DNA from: Lachnospiraceae bacterium
GTDB taxonomy: Bacteria; Bacillota; Clostridia; Lachnospirales; Lachnospiraceae
Length of the DNA stretch: 50,919 nucleotides
NCBI GenBank assembly: GCA_022769665.1
Contig: JALEIR010000056.1
Span: 1 to 50,919 of the forward strand
Reading direction: 5' to 3'
Shown: positions 24,482-34,060 of the stretch, in pieces
How the letters are laid out: every line of letters starts with the position of its first letter
Numbering within the stretch: the stretch's first letter is position 1
Notes under the pieces: model-generated
Seen by the model: only the letters and a program-made list of their open reading frames with translations
Told to the model about the DNA's origin: nothing
Databases searched by the model: none
Translations under genes and position numbers: made by a program

Positions 24482-24556
24482 GAAAGGTAAGTTACATTTA
24501 TGCTGATGTATCCCGCACCATGATAATCGTGCTGACTGCACCCCAAAATCATATTT

Positions 24557-25351
24557 TTACGCTTCGCGTACAGCCTCTTTCATGCTCTTCACGTAATGAT
24601 AGAGCTCCGGTCCTGCTTCCGTGCCGTACTTGGCGATAATCTTCACAATGGCACTGCCCACAATCGCACCGTCGGACACCGCTGCCATTGCTTTGGCCTG
24701 CTCCGGTGTACTGATGCCGAAACCGATGGCACAAGGGACATCCGTCACGGCACGAATGCTCTCCACAATAGAACCCAAATCCGTCTTAATTTCACTGCGG
24801 ACACCTGTGACTCCCATGGAAGACACCACATAGATAAAGCCCTTGGCCTCCCCGGCAATCATCTTTATTCTCTCCTCGGATGTGGGAGCAATCATAGAAA
24901 TCACTGCAACATTATGAGCGTTTGCCGGTTCTTCCATCTCTGCCTTTTCCTCATAGGGCATATCCGGAATGATAATGGCATCCACACCAAGCTCCTCACA
25001 TTTTGAAAAAAATCTGTCGTAGCCATAATGGAACACCGGATTTGCATAAGTCATAAAGGCAAGAGGAATCCGGGACTTTTCCCGTACACGTCTTACTATA
25101 TCAAATGCGCCGTCCGTTGTCATCCCGTTTTTTAATGCTCGAATATTGGCATCCTGAATCACAACGCCCTCCGCTGTCGGATCCGAGAACGGAATACCGA
25201 TTTCAATCAGGTCTGCACCTGCTCTCTCCATCTCCAGAATATAGTTTACCGTGCAATCCGCCGTAGGGTCTCCCGCCGTCAGGAACCCGATAAAAGCTTT
25301 TTTATTCGGTGTATCAAAAACCTTGTTCAGCTTATTGTTTAATGTTCTCAT
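24557..25351 (-). CDS. trpA: Tryptophan synthase alpha chain
   Basis: Cleaves indole-3-glycerol phosphate to indole, passed to TrpB; 264 aa TIM barrel. The catalytic Glu lies in DLIEIGIPFSDPTAEG and the catalytic Asp in that same block; the phosphate loop GFGISTPEQ and the GVTGVRSEI loop are present. AGGAGA lies seven bases before ATG at 25351; an ATG 11 codons upstream is rejected. Last gene of the operon. Confidence 0.97.
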   Translation of the reverse strand: MRTLNNKLNKVFDTPNKKAFIGFLTAGDPTADCTVNYILEMERAGADLIEIGIPFSDPTAEGVVIQDANIRALKNGMTTDGAFDIVRRVREKSRIPLAFMTYANPVFHYGYDRFFSKCEELGVDAIIIPDMPYEEKAEMEEPANAHNVAVISMIAPTSEERIKMIAGEAKGFIYVVSSMGVTGVRSEIKTDLGSIVESIRAVTDVPCAIGFGISTPEQAKAMAAVSDGAIVGSAIVKIIAKYGTEAGPELYHYVKSMKEAVREA

Positions 25352-25387
25352 ATATCCATCTCCTTCATCCGAATCATACTTCATTCC

Positions 25388-26572
25388 CTATTCATGCAGA
25401 TCCACGCCACGGTATCTGGCAATGGCGGCAACATCCTTATCTCCTCTACCGGACAAGCAGACAATAATACTCTGGTCCGGTCTGTAATTCTTTGCAATCT
25501 TTCTCACATATGCCACAGCATGTGCGCTCTCTACAGCACAGATAATTCCTTCTGTTCTGGCAATGTATTCAAAGGCATCCACCGCCTCATCATCTGTAAT
25601 GGGGACATACTGCGCTCTGCCGATATCATGAAGGTAAGCGTGTTCCGGTCCGATTCCGGGATAGTCCAATCCGGCGGAAATGGAATAGACAGGAGCAATT
25701 TGTCCGTACTCATCCTGGCAGAAATAGGACTTCATACCATGGAAGATGCCGATACTTCCCGTTGCGATAGTTGCTGCAGTCAGGGCAGTATCCACACCCT
25801 TGCCCGCTGCCTCACAGCCAATCAGTTCTACATCCTTATCTTCGATAAAATTGTAGAACATTCCCATGGAATTACTGCCGCCTCCGACACAAGCCACCAC
25901 AGCTGCCGGCAGCTTTCCTTCCTTTTCCAGGATTTGCTGCTTTGCTTCCCTGCTGATGACGCTCTGGAAGTCACGGACAATCATAGGGAACGGATGGGGA
26001 CCCATGACAGACCCCAGCACATACAAGGTATCATTTACCCGGTTGGTCCATTCCCTCATACATTCATTCACCGCATCCTTTAAGGTCATGGTTCCCGATG
26101 TTACGGGATGTACCTTTGCCCCCAAAAGTTCCATACGGTATACATTCAAGGCCTGACGCTCTGTGTCCTCTTTGCCCATATATATTTCACATTCCATACC
26201 AAGCAGTGCCGCTGCGGTAGCCGTGGCTACTCCATGCTGTCCTGCACCGGTTTCAGCAATGATTCTTGTTTTTCCCATTTTCTTTGCAAGAAGCGCCTGC
26301 CCCAGCACGTTGTTGATTTTGTGAGAGCCGGTATGATTCAGGTCTTCACGCTTCAAATAAATTTTTGCGCCTCCAAGATCTCTGGTCATTTTCTCCGCAT
26401 AATACAGCAAAGACGGTCTTCCCGCATATTCATTCAGAAGTGTATTCAATTCCCTCTGAAAATCCTCATCATTTTTATAGTGTTCATAGCACTCCTCCAG
26501 ATGAATCAATTCATTCATCAAAGTCTCGGAAATGTATTGTCCTCCGTGTATTCCGTATCTTCCTTTACTCAT
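25388..26572 (-). CDS. trpB: Tryptophan synthase beta chain
   Basis: PLP enzyme that joins indole and serine to tryptophan; 394 aa, the standard TrpB1 type. The PLP lysine is in [16 protein letters not shown], the [15 protein letters not shown] loop and the phosphate-binding [10 protein letters not shown] loop are present. Start [14 protein letters not shown] has AGGAGGAG upstream. It lies between trpF and trpA. Confidence 0.98.
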   Translation of the reverse strand: MSKGRYGIHGGQYISETLMNELIHLEECYEHYKNDEDFQRELNTLLNEYAGRPSLLYYAEKMTRDLGGAKIYLKREDLNHTGSHKINNVLGQALLAKKMGKTRIIAETGAGQHGVATATAAALLGMECEIYMGKEDTERQALNVYRMELLGAKVHPVTSGTMTLKDAVNECMREWTNRVNDTLYVLGSVMGPHPFPMIVRDFQSVISREAKQQILEKEGKLPAAVVACVGGGSNSMGMFYNFIEDKDVELIGCEAAGKGVDTALTAATIATGSIGIFHGMKSYFCQDEYGQIAPVYSISAGLDYPGIGPEHAYLHDIGRAQYVPITDDEAVDAFEYIARTEGIICAVESAHAVAYVRKIAKNYRPDQSIIVCLSGRGDKDVAAIARYRGVDLHE

Positions 26573-26614
26573 GCCTTGCGTCTCCTCCTTCTCTACAATT
26601 TTCTAACTCCGGCT

Positions 26615-27223
26615 TTATTTTCTTTCCCTTACCAGATTTACAACAGCCTTCATTTTTTCAAAGTCCTTCACTCCGTCAGTCTCCACACCGGAGCTTAAAT
26701 CCACAGCATAAGGAGCAAGAGTATCCAATACCTCCGGCAGATTGTCGATATGCAACCCTCCTGCCACAAAAAAATCTCTGTCCACTCCGGAAAGCAGACC
26801 CCAGTCAAAGGAAATTCCGCTTCCCATACCGCTGTCAAACAACAGATAGTCCGCTGCGGAGTCCAGCCAGGCCTCTACATCATACCGGTCACGGACCTTT
26901 ACTGCCTTTACCACCGGTTTTCCGGTTACGGCTTTGATATACTGAATATCTTCTTCGTTCTCCTCGCCATGGAGTTGGGCAATATCAATAATACCGTCTT
27001 CCAGCAGCGAGATGATTTCTTCACAGGGTGCATCCACAAATACTCCTATCACTTCTATTCCCGGCTTCAATGATTTTCGGAAAACAGATGCCTGTTCTGA
27101 TGATACCTTTCTTTTACTGTGCTCCCAGAATACGAAACCGATATAATCCGGATGAACACGGTTTGCGTAATCGATATCCTCCGGGCGAAACAATCCGCAG
27201 AGTTTTATTTTTGTCCGGTTCAT
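26615..27223 (-). CDS. trpF: Phosphoribosylanthranilate isomerase
   Basis: Third step of tryptophan synthesis; 202 aa TIM barrel. The catalytic Cys is in KIKLCGLFRPEDI (~residue 9), with the catalytic Asp in LLFDSGMGSG and the phosphate site FVAGGLHIDN. The start overlaps the trpC stop as ATGA, so it is coupled. Confidence 0.96.
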   Translation of the reverse strand: MNRTKIKLCGLFRPEDIDYANRVHPDYIGFVFWEHSKRKVSSEQASVFRKSLKPGIEVIGVFVDAPCEEIISLLEDGIIDIAQLHGEENEEDIQYIKAVTGKPVVKAVKVRDRYDVEAWLDSAADYLLFDSGMGSGISFDWGLLSGVDRDFFVAGGLHIDNLPEVLDTLAPYAVDLSSGVETDGVKDFEKMKAVVNLVRERK

Positions 27224-28002
27224 GAGACACCTCGCAATTCCCGCAGCACAGCTGCCTTATTATCGCTTCGCATAAATGTTTCTCCAATCAAAACAGCATC
27301 TGTACCGTTTTCCTCCAACCTTGCAATATCCGCCCTGTTTTTCATGCCGCTTTCAGAAACAAATAAAATATTTTCCGGAACCAGTTCCCGCAGGCGTACG
27401 GAATTGTTGATATCCACTGTAAAATCCTTTAAATTACGATTGTTCACTCCGACGATTTTTGCCCCCGCAGACAATGCCATATCGATTTCCTTCCCGTCAT
27501 GAGCCTCAACCAGAGCAGAAAGCCCCAGTTCTTTTGCAATTCCGCCATACTCGGAAAGCTGCATGGGGGAAAGAAGCGAACAAATCAGCAATACTGCATC
27601 TGCACCAATCACCTTTGCCTGATATATCATGTACTCATCCACTGTAAAATCTTTCCGGATAATGGGTATGGAAACCTCTTTTCGTATTGCTGACAAATAC
27701 TCGTCACTTCCCTTAAAATAGTAGGGTTCTGTCAAAACGGACAGTGCATCTGCTCCCGCAGTCTCGTATTCCTTACCGATTTCCACATATGGAAAATGCT
27801 CTGCAATTATCCCTTTTGATGGGGAAGCTTTCTTAACCTCACAGATAAAACTCATCCCCGGTTTTGCCAATGCTGCTTCAAAAGGAAAACCTGTGTCTTT
27901 CTTCAGTTCTGCGGCAATTGCTTTCAACTCTTTCAAAGACCGCTTGCTTTTCTCTTCCTCAATCCGTTCTTTCGTCTTTGCGGCAATCTCTTCCAATATC
28001 AT
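27220..28002 (-). CDS. trpC: Indole-3-glycerol phosphate synthase
   Basis: Closes the indole ring; 260 aa. Family blocks are FICEVKKASPSKG (catalytic Lys), IIRKDFTVDEYMI, VGVNNRNLKDF and VSESGMKNRADI. Start at ATG 28002 (MILEEIAAK) by homology; 15 upstream codons starting with TTG are open and the ribosome binding site (AAAGGA) is distant. Confidence 0.95.
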   Translation of the reverse strand: MILEEIAAKTKERIEEEKSKRSLKELKAIAAELKKDTGFPFEAALAKPGMSFICEVKKASPSKGIIAEHFPYVEIGKEYETAGADALSVLTEPYYFKGSDEYLSAIRKEVSIPIIRKDFTVDEYMIYQAKVIGADAVLLICSLLSPMQLSEYGGIAKELGLSALVEAHDGKEIDMALSAGAKIVGVNNRNLKDFTVDINNSVRLRELVPENILFVSESGMKNRADIARLEENGTDAVLIGETFMRSDNKAAVLRELRGVS

Positions 28003-28064
28003 CCCGTTGTATTTTCCTTTCCAGCATAAATATATTTCTTTCACCAACGCCTTACCGACTTACT

Positions 28065-29693
28065 TTATCTTACACCATATTCTTTCGACAACTTCACAAA
28101 CTGCTGCAGCTTTTCCAGTGCCTTTCCGCTGTCAATGGTCTCCTCCGCCAGCTTCACCGCATCCCTCATGCTTCCTGCCTTCCCTGCCACAAACAGTGCT
28201 GCCGCAGCGTTGATAACAGCTGCATCTCTCTTTGCACCTCTATCTTTTCCCTCCAGGATTGCTCTGGTGATGGCTGCGTTTTCCTGGGGAGTTCCGCCCA
28301 GTAAATCTCCCGCAGCACCGCGCTTGAGTCCGACCGACTCCGGAGTAATGGTATCCATTTTAAACTGCCCGTCCTTGAAGCAGCATACGCTGGTTGCGCC
28401 GCATATGGAAATTTCATCCAGCTTTTCCTGTCCGTAGACTACCATTCCTTTTCTTACCCCAAGGTTGGATAGTACTCTGGCCATGGGCTCCAACATACTT
28501 TCGTCATAAACTCCCATAATCTGCAGGGTTGCCTTGGCGGGATTTGCCAGCGGGCCCAGAATATTAAATACTGTACGAATACCCAGTTCCTTACGAATAG
28601 GTCCAACATACCTCATAGCCGTATGATACTTCTGGGCAAAGAGAAAACAGATACCTGCCTCACGAAGCAGTTTCACCGCATCCTCGGGCTCCAACGAGAT
28701 ATTGACTCCAAGTGCTTCCAGACAGTCAGCTGCCCCGGACTTGGAGCTTGCTGCACGGTTGCCATGCTTTGCCACAGGCACGCCTGCCGCCGCAATAATC
28801 AAGGAAGCTGTGGTGGAGATATTGAAAGAGTTGGAGCCGTCTCCGCCGGTTCCCACGATTTCCAGTACCTCCATACCGCTGTTTAGCGGAAGCGCATGGT
28901 TCCGCATCGCCTCTGCGGCGCCGGTAATTTCCTCTATGGTTTCACCCTTCATGGACAGAGCTACCAGATACGCACTCTTCTGTACTTCTGTGGCTTCACC
29001 GTTCATAATCTCATTCATCACATCCCTGGACATCTCATATCCGATATCCTGTTTCTTTGTCAGCTTGACAATGGCTTCGCCTATCATTTTTTTCTTCCCC
29101 CTTTTATTGTCTGATTCATTTCTCTCACCCGGCTTCAGAAAATTTTTCATAATCCTGTACCCTTCCGGGGTCAGTACCGATTCCGGATGAAATTGTACTC
29201 CATATATGGGATACTCCGTGTGTTCTACTGCCATAACCTCCCCGTCAGCGGTTCTCGCCGTCAACGTCAGACATGCCGGCATGGTGGAAGCCTTCGCCGC
29301 CAGAGAATGGTATCTTGCCACAGTAATCTCCTTATCCATCCCCCGAAACAGGGCGCTCTCATTGTCCAATACCGCCATAGACTGTTTCCCATGCATCAGC
29401 TGCTTTGCGTAAGTTATTGTAGCGCCGAAAACCTCGCAGATTGCCTGATGTCCCAGACAGATACCCAGAATGGGAAGCTTTCCCGCGAAATGTCTGATAA
29501 CCTCCTCACAAATTCCTGCATCGGAAGGCTTGCCCGGTCCCGGAGAAAGGATGATATGGGTCGGAGCCAGTTTTTCTATCTCCTCCACCGTCATCTCATC
29601 ATTACGTATTACTTTCACATCCGGGTGAATAGATGCAGTCAGTTGATAAACATTGTAAGAAAAGCTGTCATAATTATCGATTAAAAGTATCAT
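28065..29693 (-). CDS. trpGD: Fused anthranilate synthase component II / anthranilate phosphoribosyltransferase
   Basis: One 542-aa protein combines two steps. Residues ~1-190 are the TrpG glutamine amidotransferase with the oxyanion loop LSPGPGKPSDAG, nucleophile Cys in LGICLGHQAI and the His/Glu of GVQFHPESVLT. After a charged linker (~191-202) residues ~203-542 are TrpD with the PRPP loop EIVGTGGDGSNSFNIST and KHGNRAASSKSGAAD. Fusion of these two is known in enterobacteria and some Firmicutes. It pairs with trpE, 12 bases upstream. Confidence 0.97.
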   Translation of the reverse strand: MILLIDNYDSFSYNVYQLTASIHPDVKVIRNDEMTVEEIEKLAPTHIILSPGPGKPSDAGICEEVIRHFAGKLPILGICLGHQAICEVFGATITYAKQLMHGKQSMAVLDNESALFRGMDKEITVARYHSLAAKASTMPACLTLTARTADGEVMAVEHTEYPIYGVQFHPESVLTPEGYRIMKNFLKPGERNESDNKRGKKKMIGEAIVKLTKKQDIGYEMSRDVMNEIMNGEATEVQKSAYLVALSMKGETIEEITGAAEAMRNHALPLNSGMEVLEIVGTGGDGSNSFNISTTASLIIAAAGVPVAKHGNRAASSKSGAADCLEALGVNISLEPEDAVKLLREAGICFLFAQKYHTAMRYVGPIRKELGIRTVFNILGPLANPAKATLQIMGVYDESMLEPMARVLSNLGVRKGMVVYGQEKLDEISICGATSVCCFKDGQFKMDTITPESVGLKRGAAGDLLGGTPQENAAITRAILEGKDRGAKRDAAVINAAAALFVAGKAGSMRDAVKLAEETIDSGKALEKLQQFVKLSKEYGVR

Positions 29694-29705
29694 ATTCCGC
29701 CTCCT

Positions 29706-31181
29706 TTACTCCATTCCTTCCTGCGCTGTCAGAATGGCATTTTTCACAGCTGCAGCCTTCTGAATACACTCTCTGTATTCCTTCTCCGGCACACTGTCCG
29801 CCACAATTCCGGCTCCGGAGCGGATAAAGACTTTACCGTTTTTAGAAAAGGCCAGCCGTATGGCAATGCAAGTATCCAGATTCCCGGTGAAAGATACGTA
29901 TCCGATTGCACCTCCGTAAATGCCCCTCTTGTTATTCTCCAATTCATTGATGATTTCGCAGGCCCGAAGCTTTGGCGCCCCGGAAAGCGTTCCTGCCGGA
30001 AGGATGGCATCAACAGCATCCAGAGCATCCTTATCCTCGCTGATGATTCCGCTTACTGTGGAACCGATATGCATCACGTGGGAATAACGCTCAATTGACA
30101 TATACTTCTCCACCTGCACTGTCCCAACTCTGCTGATTTTTCCGATATCATTTCTCCCCAAATCCACCAGCATATTATGTTCTGCGCGCTCCTTCTCATC
30201 TGCAAGAAGTTCCGTTTCAAGGGCTTTATCTTCCTCCGGAGTCTTTCCCCTTGGCCTTGTTCCTGCCAACGGGAACGTATACAGCTTATCCTTCTCCAGC
30301 TTTACAAGTGTCTCAGGGCTGGCACCTGCTATCTCGCCGTCCGATCCGGAAAAATAAAACATATAGGGAGATGGATTTGCTGTTCTGAGAATTCTGTAAG
30401 CATCCAGCAGGCTTCCTTCCATCTCAGCCTCCAGTCTGTTGGAAAGCACCACCTGAAATATGTCGCCCTCTTTGATATAATGCTTCCCTCTCTCCACCAT
30501 CCGACAGTATTCTTCCTCATTAAACAATGGTCTGAAATCTGATTTTAGTTTAAGCGGAGCATCTGAAGCTTTTTCCCCCTTGCGAATCAGTTGTTTCATG
30601 GTTTCCAGCTCCAGAACTGCCTTGTTGTAATTTGCCTCCGGCTCGTCTGTCTTCATATTCACAATCAAAACAATTTTCTGCCTGTAATTGTCAAAGGCAA
30701 TTACTTTATGGAACAGCATCAGATTTGCATCCTGAAATCCATCCTCATCCTTCGCATCCAGATTCAGTGTAGGTTCGCTGTATTTGATATAATCGTAGGA
30801 AAAATAACCTACCAGTCCACCGGTAAAAGAAGGCAAATAGTCAAATTCCGGACTTCTGTTCTCCTCAATAATGTTGCGGATACAATTTCTGATATCCTCA
30901 GTAGAGTTTTGGCTTGTCAACGGCGTTTTTATTTTTACGTTTCCGTTATAGCAGGTAATCTCCAGGAGAGGGTCATACCCCAGGAAGGAATACCTGCCCC
31001 AACGTTTGTCAGCTTCCGCACTTTCCAACAAATATACATGACTGCTGACTTTTTTCAGAATTCTTAATACCTCAACCGGTGTACAGGTATCTGCATATAT
31101 TTCCGTACTCACCGGAACCACTCCGTACTGTCCCTCTGATATCAGTTTTTTACATTCCTCCAATGAAGGCTGCACTTTCAT
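29706..31181 (-). CDS. trpE: Anthranilate synthase component I
   Basis: Converts chorismate and ammonia (from TrpG) to anthranilate; 491 aa. The tryptophan feedback site motif LLES is present at ~50 (VYLLESAEADKRW), so the enzyme should be inhibited by tryptophan. Catalytic blocks include SNRLEAE, SPETLVKLEKD, AGTRPRGKTPEED and PAGTLSGAPK. AAGGAGG precedes ATG at 31181. First structural gene after the T-box leader. Confidence 0.98.
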   Translation of the reverse strand: MKVQPSLEECKKLISEGQYGVVPVSTEIYADTCTPVEVLRILKKVSSHVYLLESAEADKRWGRYSFLGYDPLLEITCYNGNVKIKTPLTSQNSTEDIRNCIRNIIEENRSPEFDYLPSFTGGLVGYFSYDYIKYSEPTLNLDAKDEDGFQDANLMLFHKVIAFDNYRQKIVLIVNMKTDEPEANYNKAVLELETMKQLIRKGEKASDAPLKLKSDFRPLFNEEEYCRMVERGKHYIKEGDIFQVVLSNRLEAEMEGSLLDAYRILRTANPSPYMFYFSGSDGEIAGASPETLVKLEKDKLYTFPLAGTRPRGKTPEEDKALETELLADEKERAEHNMLVDLGRNDIGKISRVGTVQVEKYMSIERYSHVMHIGSTVSGIISEDKDALDAVDAILPAGTLSGAPKLRACEIINELENNKRGIYGGAIGYVSFTGNLDTCIAIRLAFSKNGKVFIRSGAGIVADSVPEKEYRECIQKAAAVKNAILTAQEGME

Positions 31182-31200
31182 CCTTTCTCCTCCTTATACC

Positions 31201-31524
31201 AAAAATCCCGTCCCTGACAGAATTCAATAAAATCTGTCAAGGACGGGATAATTTTCATAATTCATTCCCGCGGTGCCACCTTGCTTCACCTGTAACAGGT
31301 GCTCTTTTAGGATACTAACATATCCCCGGCATCTGACGCGTGCCCTGCGTCGCAGAATACTCGGAATGAATTCCTTTCCCTGCGCCCTCCGTGGTCCATT
31401 TAACAGCTGACGTTCTGACCTTTCTCAGCATCCGGTCTCTCTGTAAGTGCCCTCGTAAAGCTTACGCATCACGAACTGTTTTTATCTCCACATCTACGGT
31501 TTCAAGTCCGCTATTTATTTGTTT
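31201..31524 (-). promoter_or_regulatory. T-box leader, tryptophan specifier, with terminator
   Basis: tRNA-sensing leader RNA of about 320 bases in front of trpE. The conserved T-box AAGGTGGCACCGCG reads on the minus strand at ~31268-31283. A terminator with arms 31206-31219 and 31236-31250 (CCCGTCC...GGACGGG) and a T-run follows. Upstream, the stem I AGAGAG and GATG-type segments surround an internal loop with TGG at 31396-31398 (AAATGGACC), the tryptophan codon. A hairpin with CACCTGT/ACAGGTG arms precedes the T-box. Uncharged tRNA-Trp would favour the antiterminator and switch the operon on. Confidence 0.94.
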
Positions 31525-31529
31525 TCATT

Positions 31530-31558
31530 ATGTTACTCCAAGGGAAAAAAAGTGTCAA
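31530..31558 (-). promoter_or_regulatory. Promoter of the trp operon
   Basis: On the minus strand -35 TTGACA (31553-31558), 17-base spacer and -10 TAACAT (31530-31535), just upstream of the T-box RNA. A CATAAT at spacing 20 is less likely. Confidence 0.75.
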
Positions 31559-31587
31559 GTACTTTTTTACATAAAAGCTGTAAAGCG

Positions 31588-32670
31588 TCAACGTAGTGAA
31601 TCATAATCCATAACTTTTGTTTGTCCGCTACTATAAATCCAAATATTCTTAATTTGCTTCTCCAATCTGTCCCAGGACCAATGTTCTCTGCTTCTGGCCA
31701 CACAGTTCGGGTCATTGATCAGGTAGCCCTCTTCATCGTAACCGTAAATAACAATAAAATGACCGGAAGCGGTAAAATCCCCGGCACTCATTGAACAGAT
31801 TATTATACTTCCTTCATCCAGGGCATCCCTTAAATTGTATTCCCGTATTTTTTGTTGTGTTACATGAATTCCGTAAAGGGCAGGCACATCCTCCAGCAAA
31901 GCCCATGCCGTTCCCACTCCCGATACATAATAACCGTTTTTCATGCTGTAATTCGCAATTCTGTCCGGTGTCAGGCTTTCGTCTCCTGTCAGATAATAAA
32001 GTGCCATGGAAATGCAGGTCGGTCCGCATCCCGATATACCGATAATACTGTCATCTCCATACTCTTCATAGCCCCATCTTGGGTCCCATTGGAGAAACAG
32101 CGGAAAGTCCTTCTCCCTCTCGCTTTCCGTCAATCCTGCCTCGGTTCCCTGATTGGCTTTATCAAGATACCCTTCCACAAATCCTGCCATCTCCGGATTG
32201 TTTGCCAGAGCCTCCAGCAGCTTGTCCGGATAAAACTTCCGGTTCTCACAAATATCCGCTATCAGACTGTCATCCTCCGCAAGCCTTGCCAGTTTCTCCA
32301 GAACCTCTGCCTCTGTTCTTTCCACAGGCTTGTCCACCCACTCCAGTCCCCATATATCGGGATAATCTTTTTGTATTGTCTGCGTCATTGCTTCTTCTGC
32401 CATGGATTGGTATTCCGGTGAGTCCTGATATACATTCTGTCCGCTTTCTTCATCCGGCAGCTGAAGCCGGACCGCAGCCCGGTTCAGTTGCTCACTTAAC
32501 GATGCTGTCTTTCGGTACATAGAAAACAAAAACAGAATATTGATTATTAATAATCCCATGAGAAAAAAATTCAAAAACAGCAACCGTTTTTCTCTCTTTT
32601 TTATTCTCTCCACTCTTTGTAAATTCCTTCCGGTGATTCTCTGTCCCGGTACATTTCCGGCTGTCCTCAT
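31588..32670 (-). CDS. Membrane-anchored C39-family (papain-like) cysteine peptidase
   Basis: 360 aa. A basic N-terminus (1-30) and one helix (~31-51) point to a membrane anchor with the rest outside. Residues ~52-185 are helical and charged. Residues ~186-345 form a C39-like peptidase: Gln194 (LQWDPRWG), catalytic Cys215 (SGCGPTCISMAL), His304 (ASGHFIVIYG) and Asp320 (NDPNC). Such proteins may cut peptides or cell-wall links; no substrate is known. Its stop lies only ~30 bases before the trp promoter. GGAGAG precedes ATG at 32670. It is transcribed alone. Confidence 0.88.
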   Translation of the reverse strand: MRTAGNVPGQRITGRNLQRVERIKKREKRLLFLNFFLMGLLIINILFLFSMYRKTASLSEQLNRAAVRLQLPDEESGQNVYQDSPEYQSMAEEAMTQTIQKDYPDIWGLEWVDKPVERTEAEVLEKLARLAEDDSLIADICENRKFYPDKLLEALANNPEMAGFVEGYLDKANQGTEAGLTESEREKDFPLFLQWDPRWGYEEYGDDSIIGISGCGPTCISMALYYLTGDESLTPDRIANYSMKNGYYVSGVGTAWALLEDVPALYGIHVTQQKIREYNLRDALDEGSIIICSMSAGDFTASGHFIVIYGYDEEGYLINDPNCVARSREHWSWDRLEKQIKNIWIYSSGQTKVMDYDSLR

Positions 32671-32785
32671 TATCAGTTCTCTCCTTTCAAAGCCGCTTCG
32701 GATTCACTCTACCGGAATATTTTTACATAAAGATGTATCGGAATTGTAAATATATAGTTAAGATTTTCATAAAATTCCCAACACA

Positions 32786-32823
32786 AACAGCCATACCCGA
32801 AACAGAATCCGGATATGGCTGTT
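32786..32823 (-). terminator. Terminator after ackA
   Basis: Ten-base arms AACAGCCATA and TATGGCTGTT (32786-32795, 32814-32823), extended by CCG/CGG pairs, lie 26 bases after the ackA stop; TTTGTGTTGGG follows on the minus strand. The U-tract is short. Confidence 0.8.
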
Positions 32824-32848
32824 CTCTTATACTTGCTCTGTTTCAATT

Positions 32849-34045
32849 TTACTTTACCAACCTGCAGGTTTCTCTTGCAATGGCAAGTTCTTCGTTGGTA
32901 GGAATAACCATGACAGTGGTTTTGCTGTCAGGTGTTGTAATGGCGATATCTTCGCCCCTCTTGTTGTTCAATTCCTGATCGAGTTTAATGCCCAGGTATC
33001 CCAAATGTTCACAAATCATGTTTCGCACCATGGGACCGTTCTCTCCCACACCTGCGGTAAAGCAAATCACATCCACACCGTTCATGGCCGCCACATAAGC
33101 GCCAACATACTTTGCCACATTGTAGCAGTATGTCTTCATAGCACGGATTGCGTTTTCATCTCCGTTGTTATACCCTGCTTCCAGATCGCGGAAGTCGGAA
33201 GAAAGATTGTCTGAAAGTCCCAACACACCGGATTTCTTGTTCAGCACGTTCATAATTTCATCAATGCTCTTGTTCTCCTTGTGTGCGATAAACTCAATAA
33301 TAGCCGGATCAATATCGCCGGAACGGGTTCCCATTATCAGCCCCTGAAGAGGAGTAAGACCCATGGAAGTATCCACGCACTTACCGTTTTTTACGGCAGA
33401 GATACTTGCTCCGTTGCCAAGGTGACAGACAATAATTTTTAAATCCTCATATTTTTTGCCAAGCACCTCAGCTGCTCTCTTGGAAACATAAGAATGGCTT
33501 GTGCCATGGAATCCGTATCTTCTGATTTTATATTTTTTGTAATATTCATAAGGAAGACCATACATATATGCTTCCTCCGGCATGGTCTGATGGAATGCAG
33601 TGTCAAATACCGCAACCATAGGAGTATTGGGCATCAGCTTTCTGCATGCGTTAATTCCAATCAGATTGGCCGGATTATGCAAAGGTGCCAAATCGTTGCA
33701 TTCTTCAATTATCTTAATCACATCATCCGTGATGAGAACAGACTCCGCAAATTTTTCGCCGCCATGTACCACACGGTGTCCCACAGCTCCGATTTCATCC
33801 AGATTCTTTACAACACCTGTCTTCGGATTTGTCAGTGCGTCCAGCACCAGACGAATTGCCTCGGTATGGTCAGGCATGGGCGTTTCGGTCTTCTCCTTGT
33901 CACCGCTCTTGGGTGCATAAGTAATCATGCTGCCGTCAATGCCTATTCTCTCGCAGAGTCCCTTTGCCAGACACTCCTCGGAATCGGAGTCAATGAGCTG
34001 GAATTTCAGAGAGGAACTTCCGCAGTTAATCACCAATATTTTCAT
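32849..34045 (-). CDS. ackA: Acetate kinase
   Basis: Makes ATP and acetate from acetyl phosphate; 398 aa, normal length. Motifs [51 protein letters not shown] and [10 protein letters not shown] are all present. AAAGGAG lies upstream of ATG at 34045. It follows pta by 15 bases, together a fermentative energy unit. Confidence 0.98.
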   Translation of the reverse strand: MKILVINCGSSSLKFQLIDSDSEECLAKGLCERIGIDGSMITYAPKSGDKEKTETPMPDHTEAIRLVLDALTNPKTGVVKNLDEIGAVGHRVVHGGEKFAESVLITDDVIKIIEECNDLAPLHNPANLIGINACRKLMPNTPMVAVFDTAFHQTMPEEAYMYGLPYEYYKKYKIRRYGFHGTSHSYVSKRAAEVLGKKYEDLKIIVCHLGNGASISAVKNGKCVDTSMGLTPLQGLIMGTRSGDIDPAIIEFIAHKENKSIDEIMNVLNKKSGVLGLSDNLSSDFRDLEAGYNNGDENAIRAMKTYCYNVAKYVGAYVAAMNGVDVICFTAGVGENGPMVRNMICEHLGYLGIKLDQELNNKRGEDIAITTPDSKTTVMVIPTNEELAIARETCRLVK

Positions 34046-34060
34046 TTTTCTGTCTCCTTT

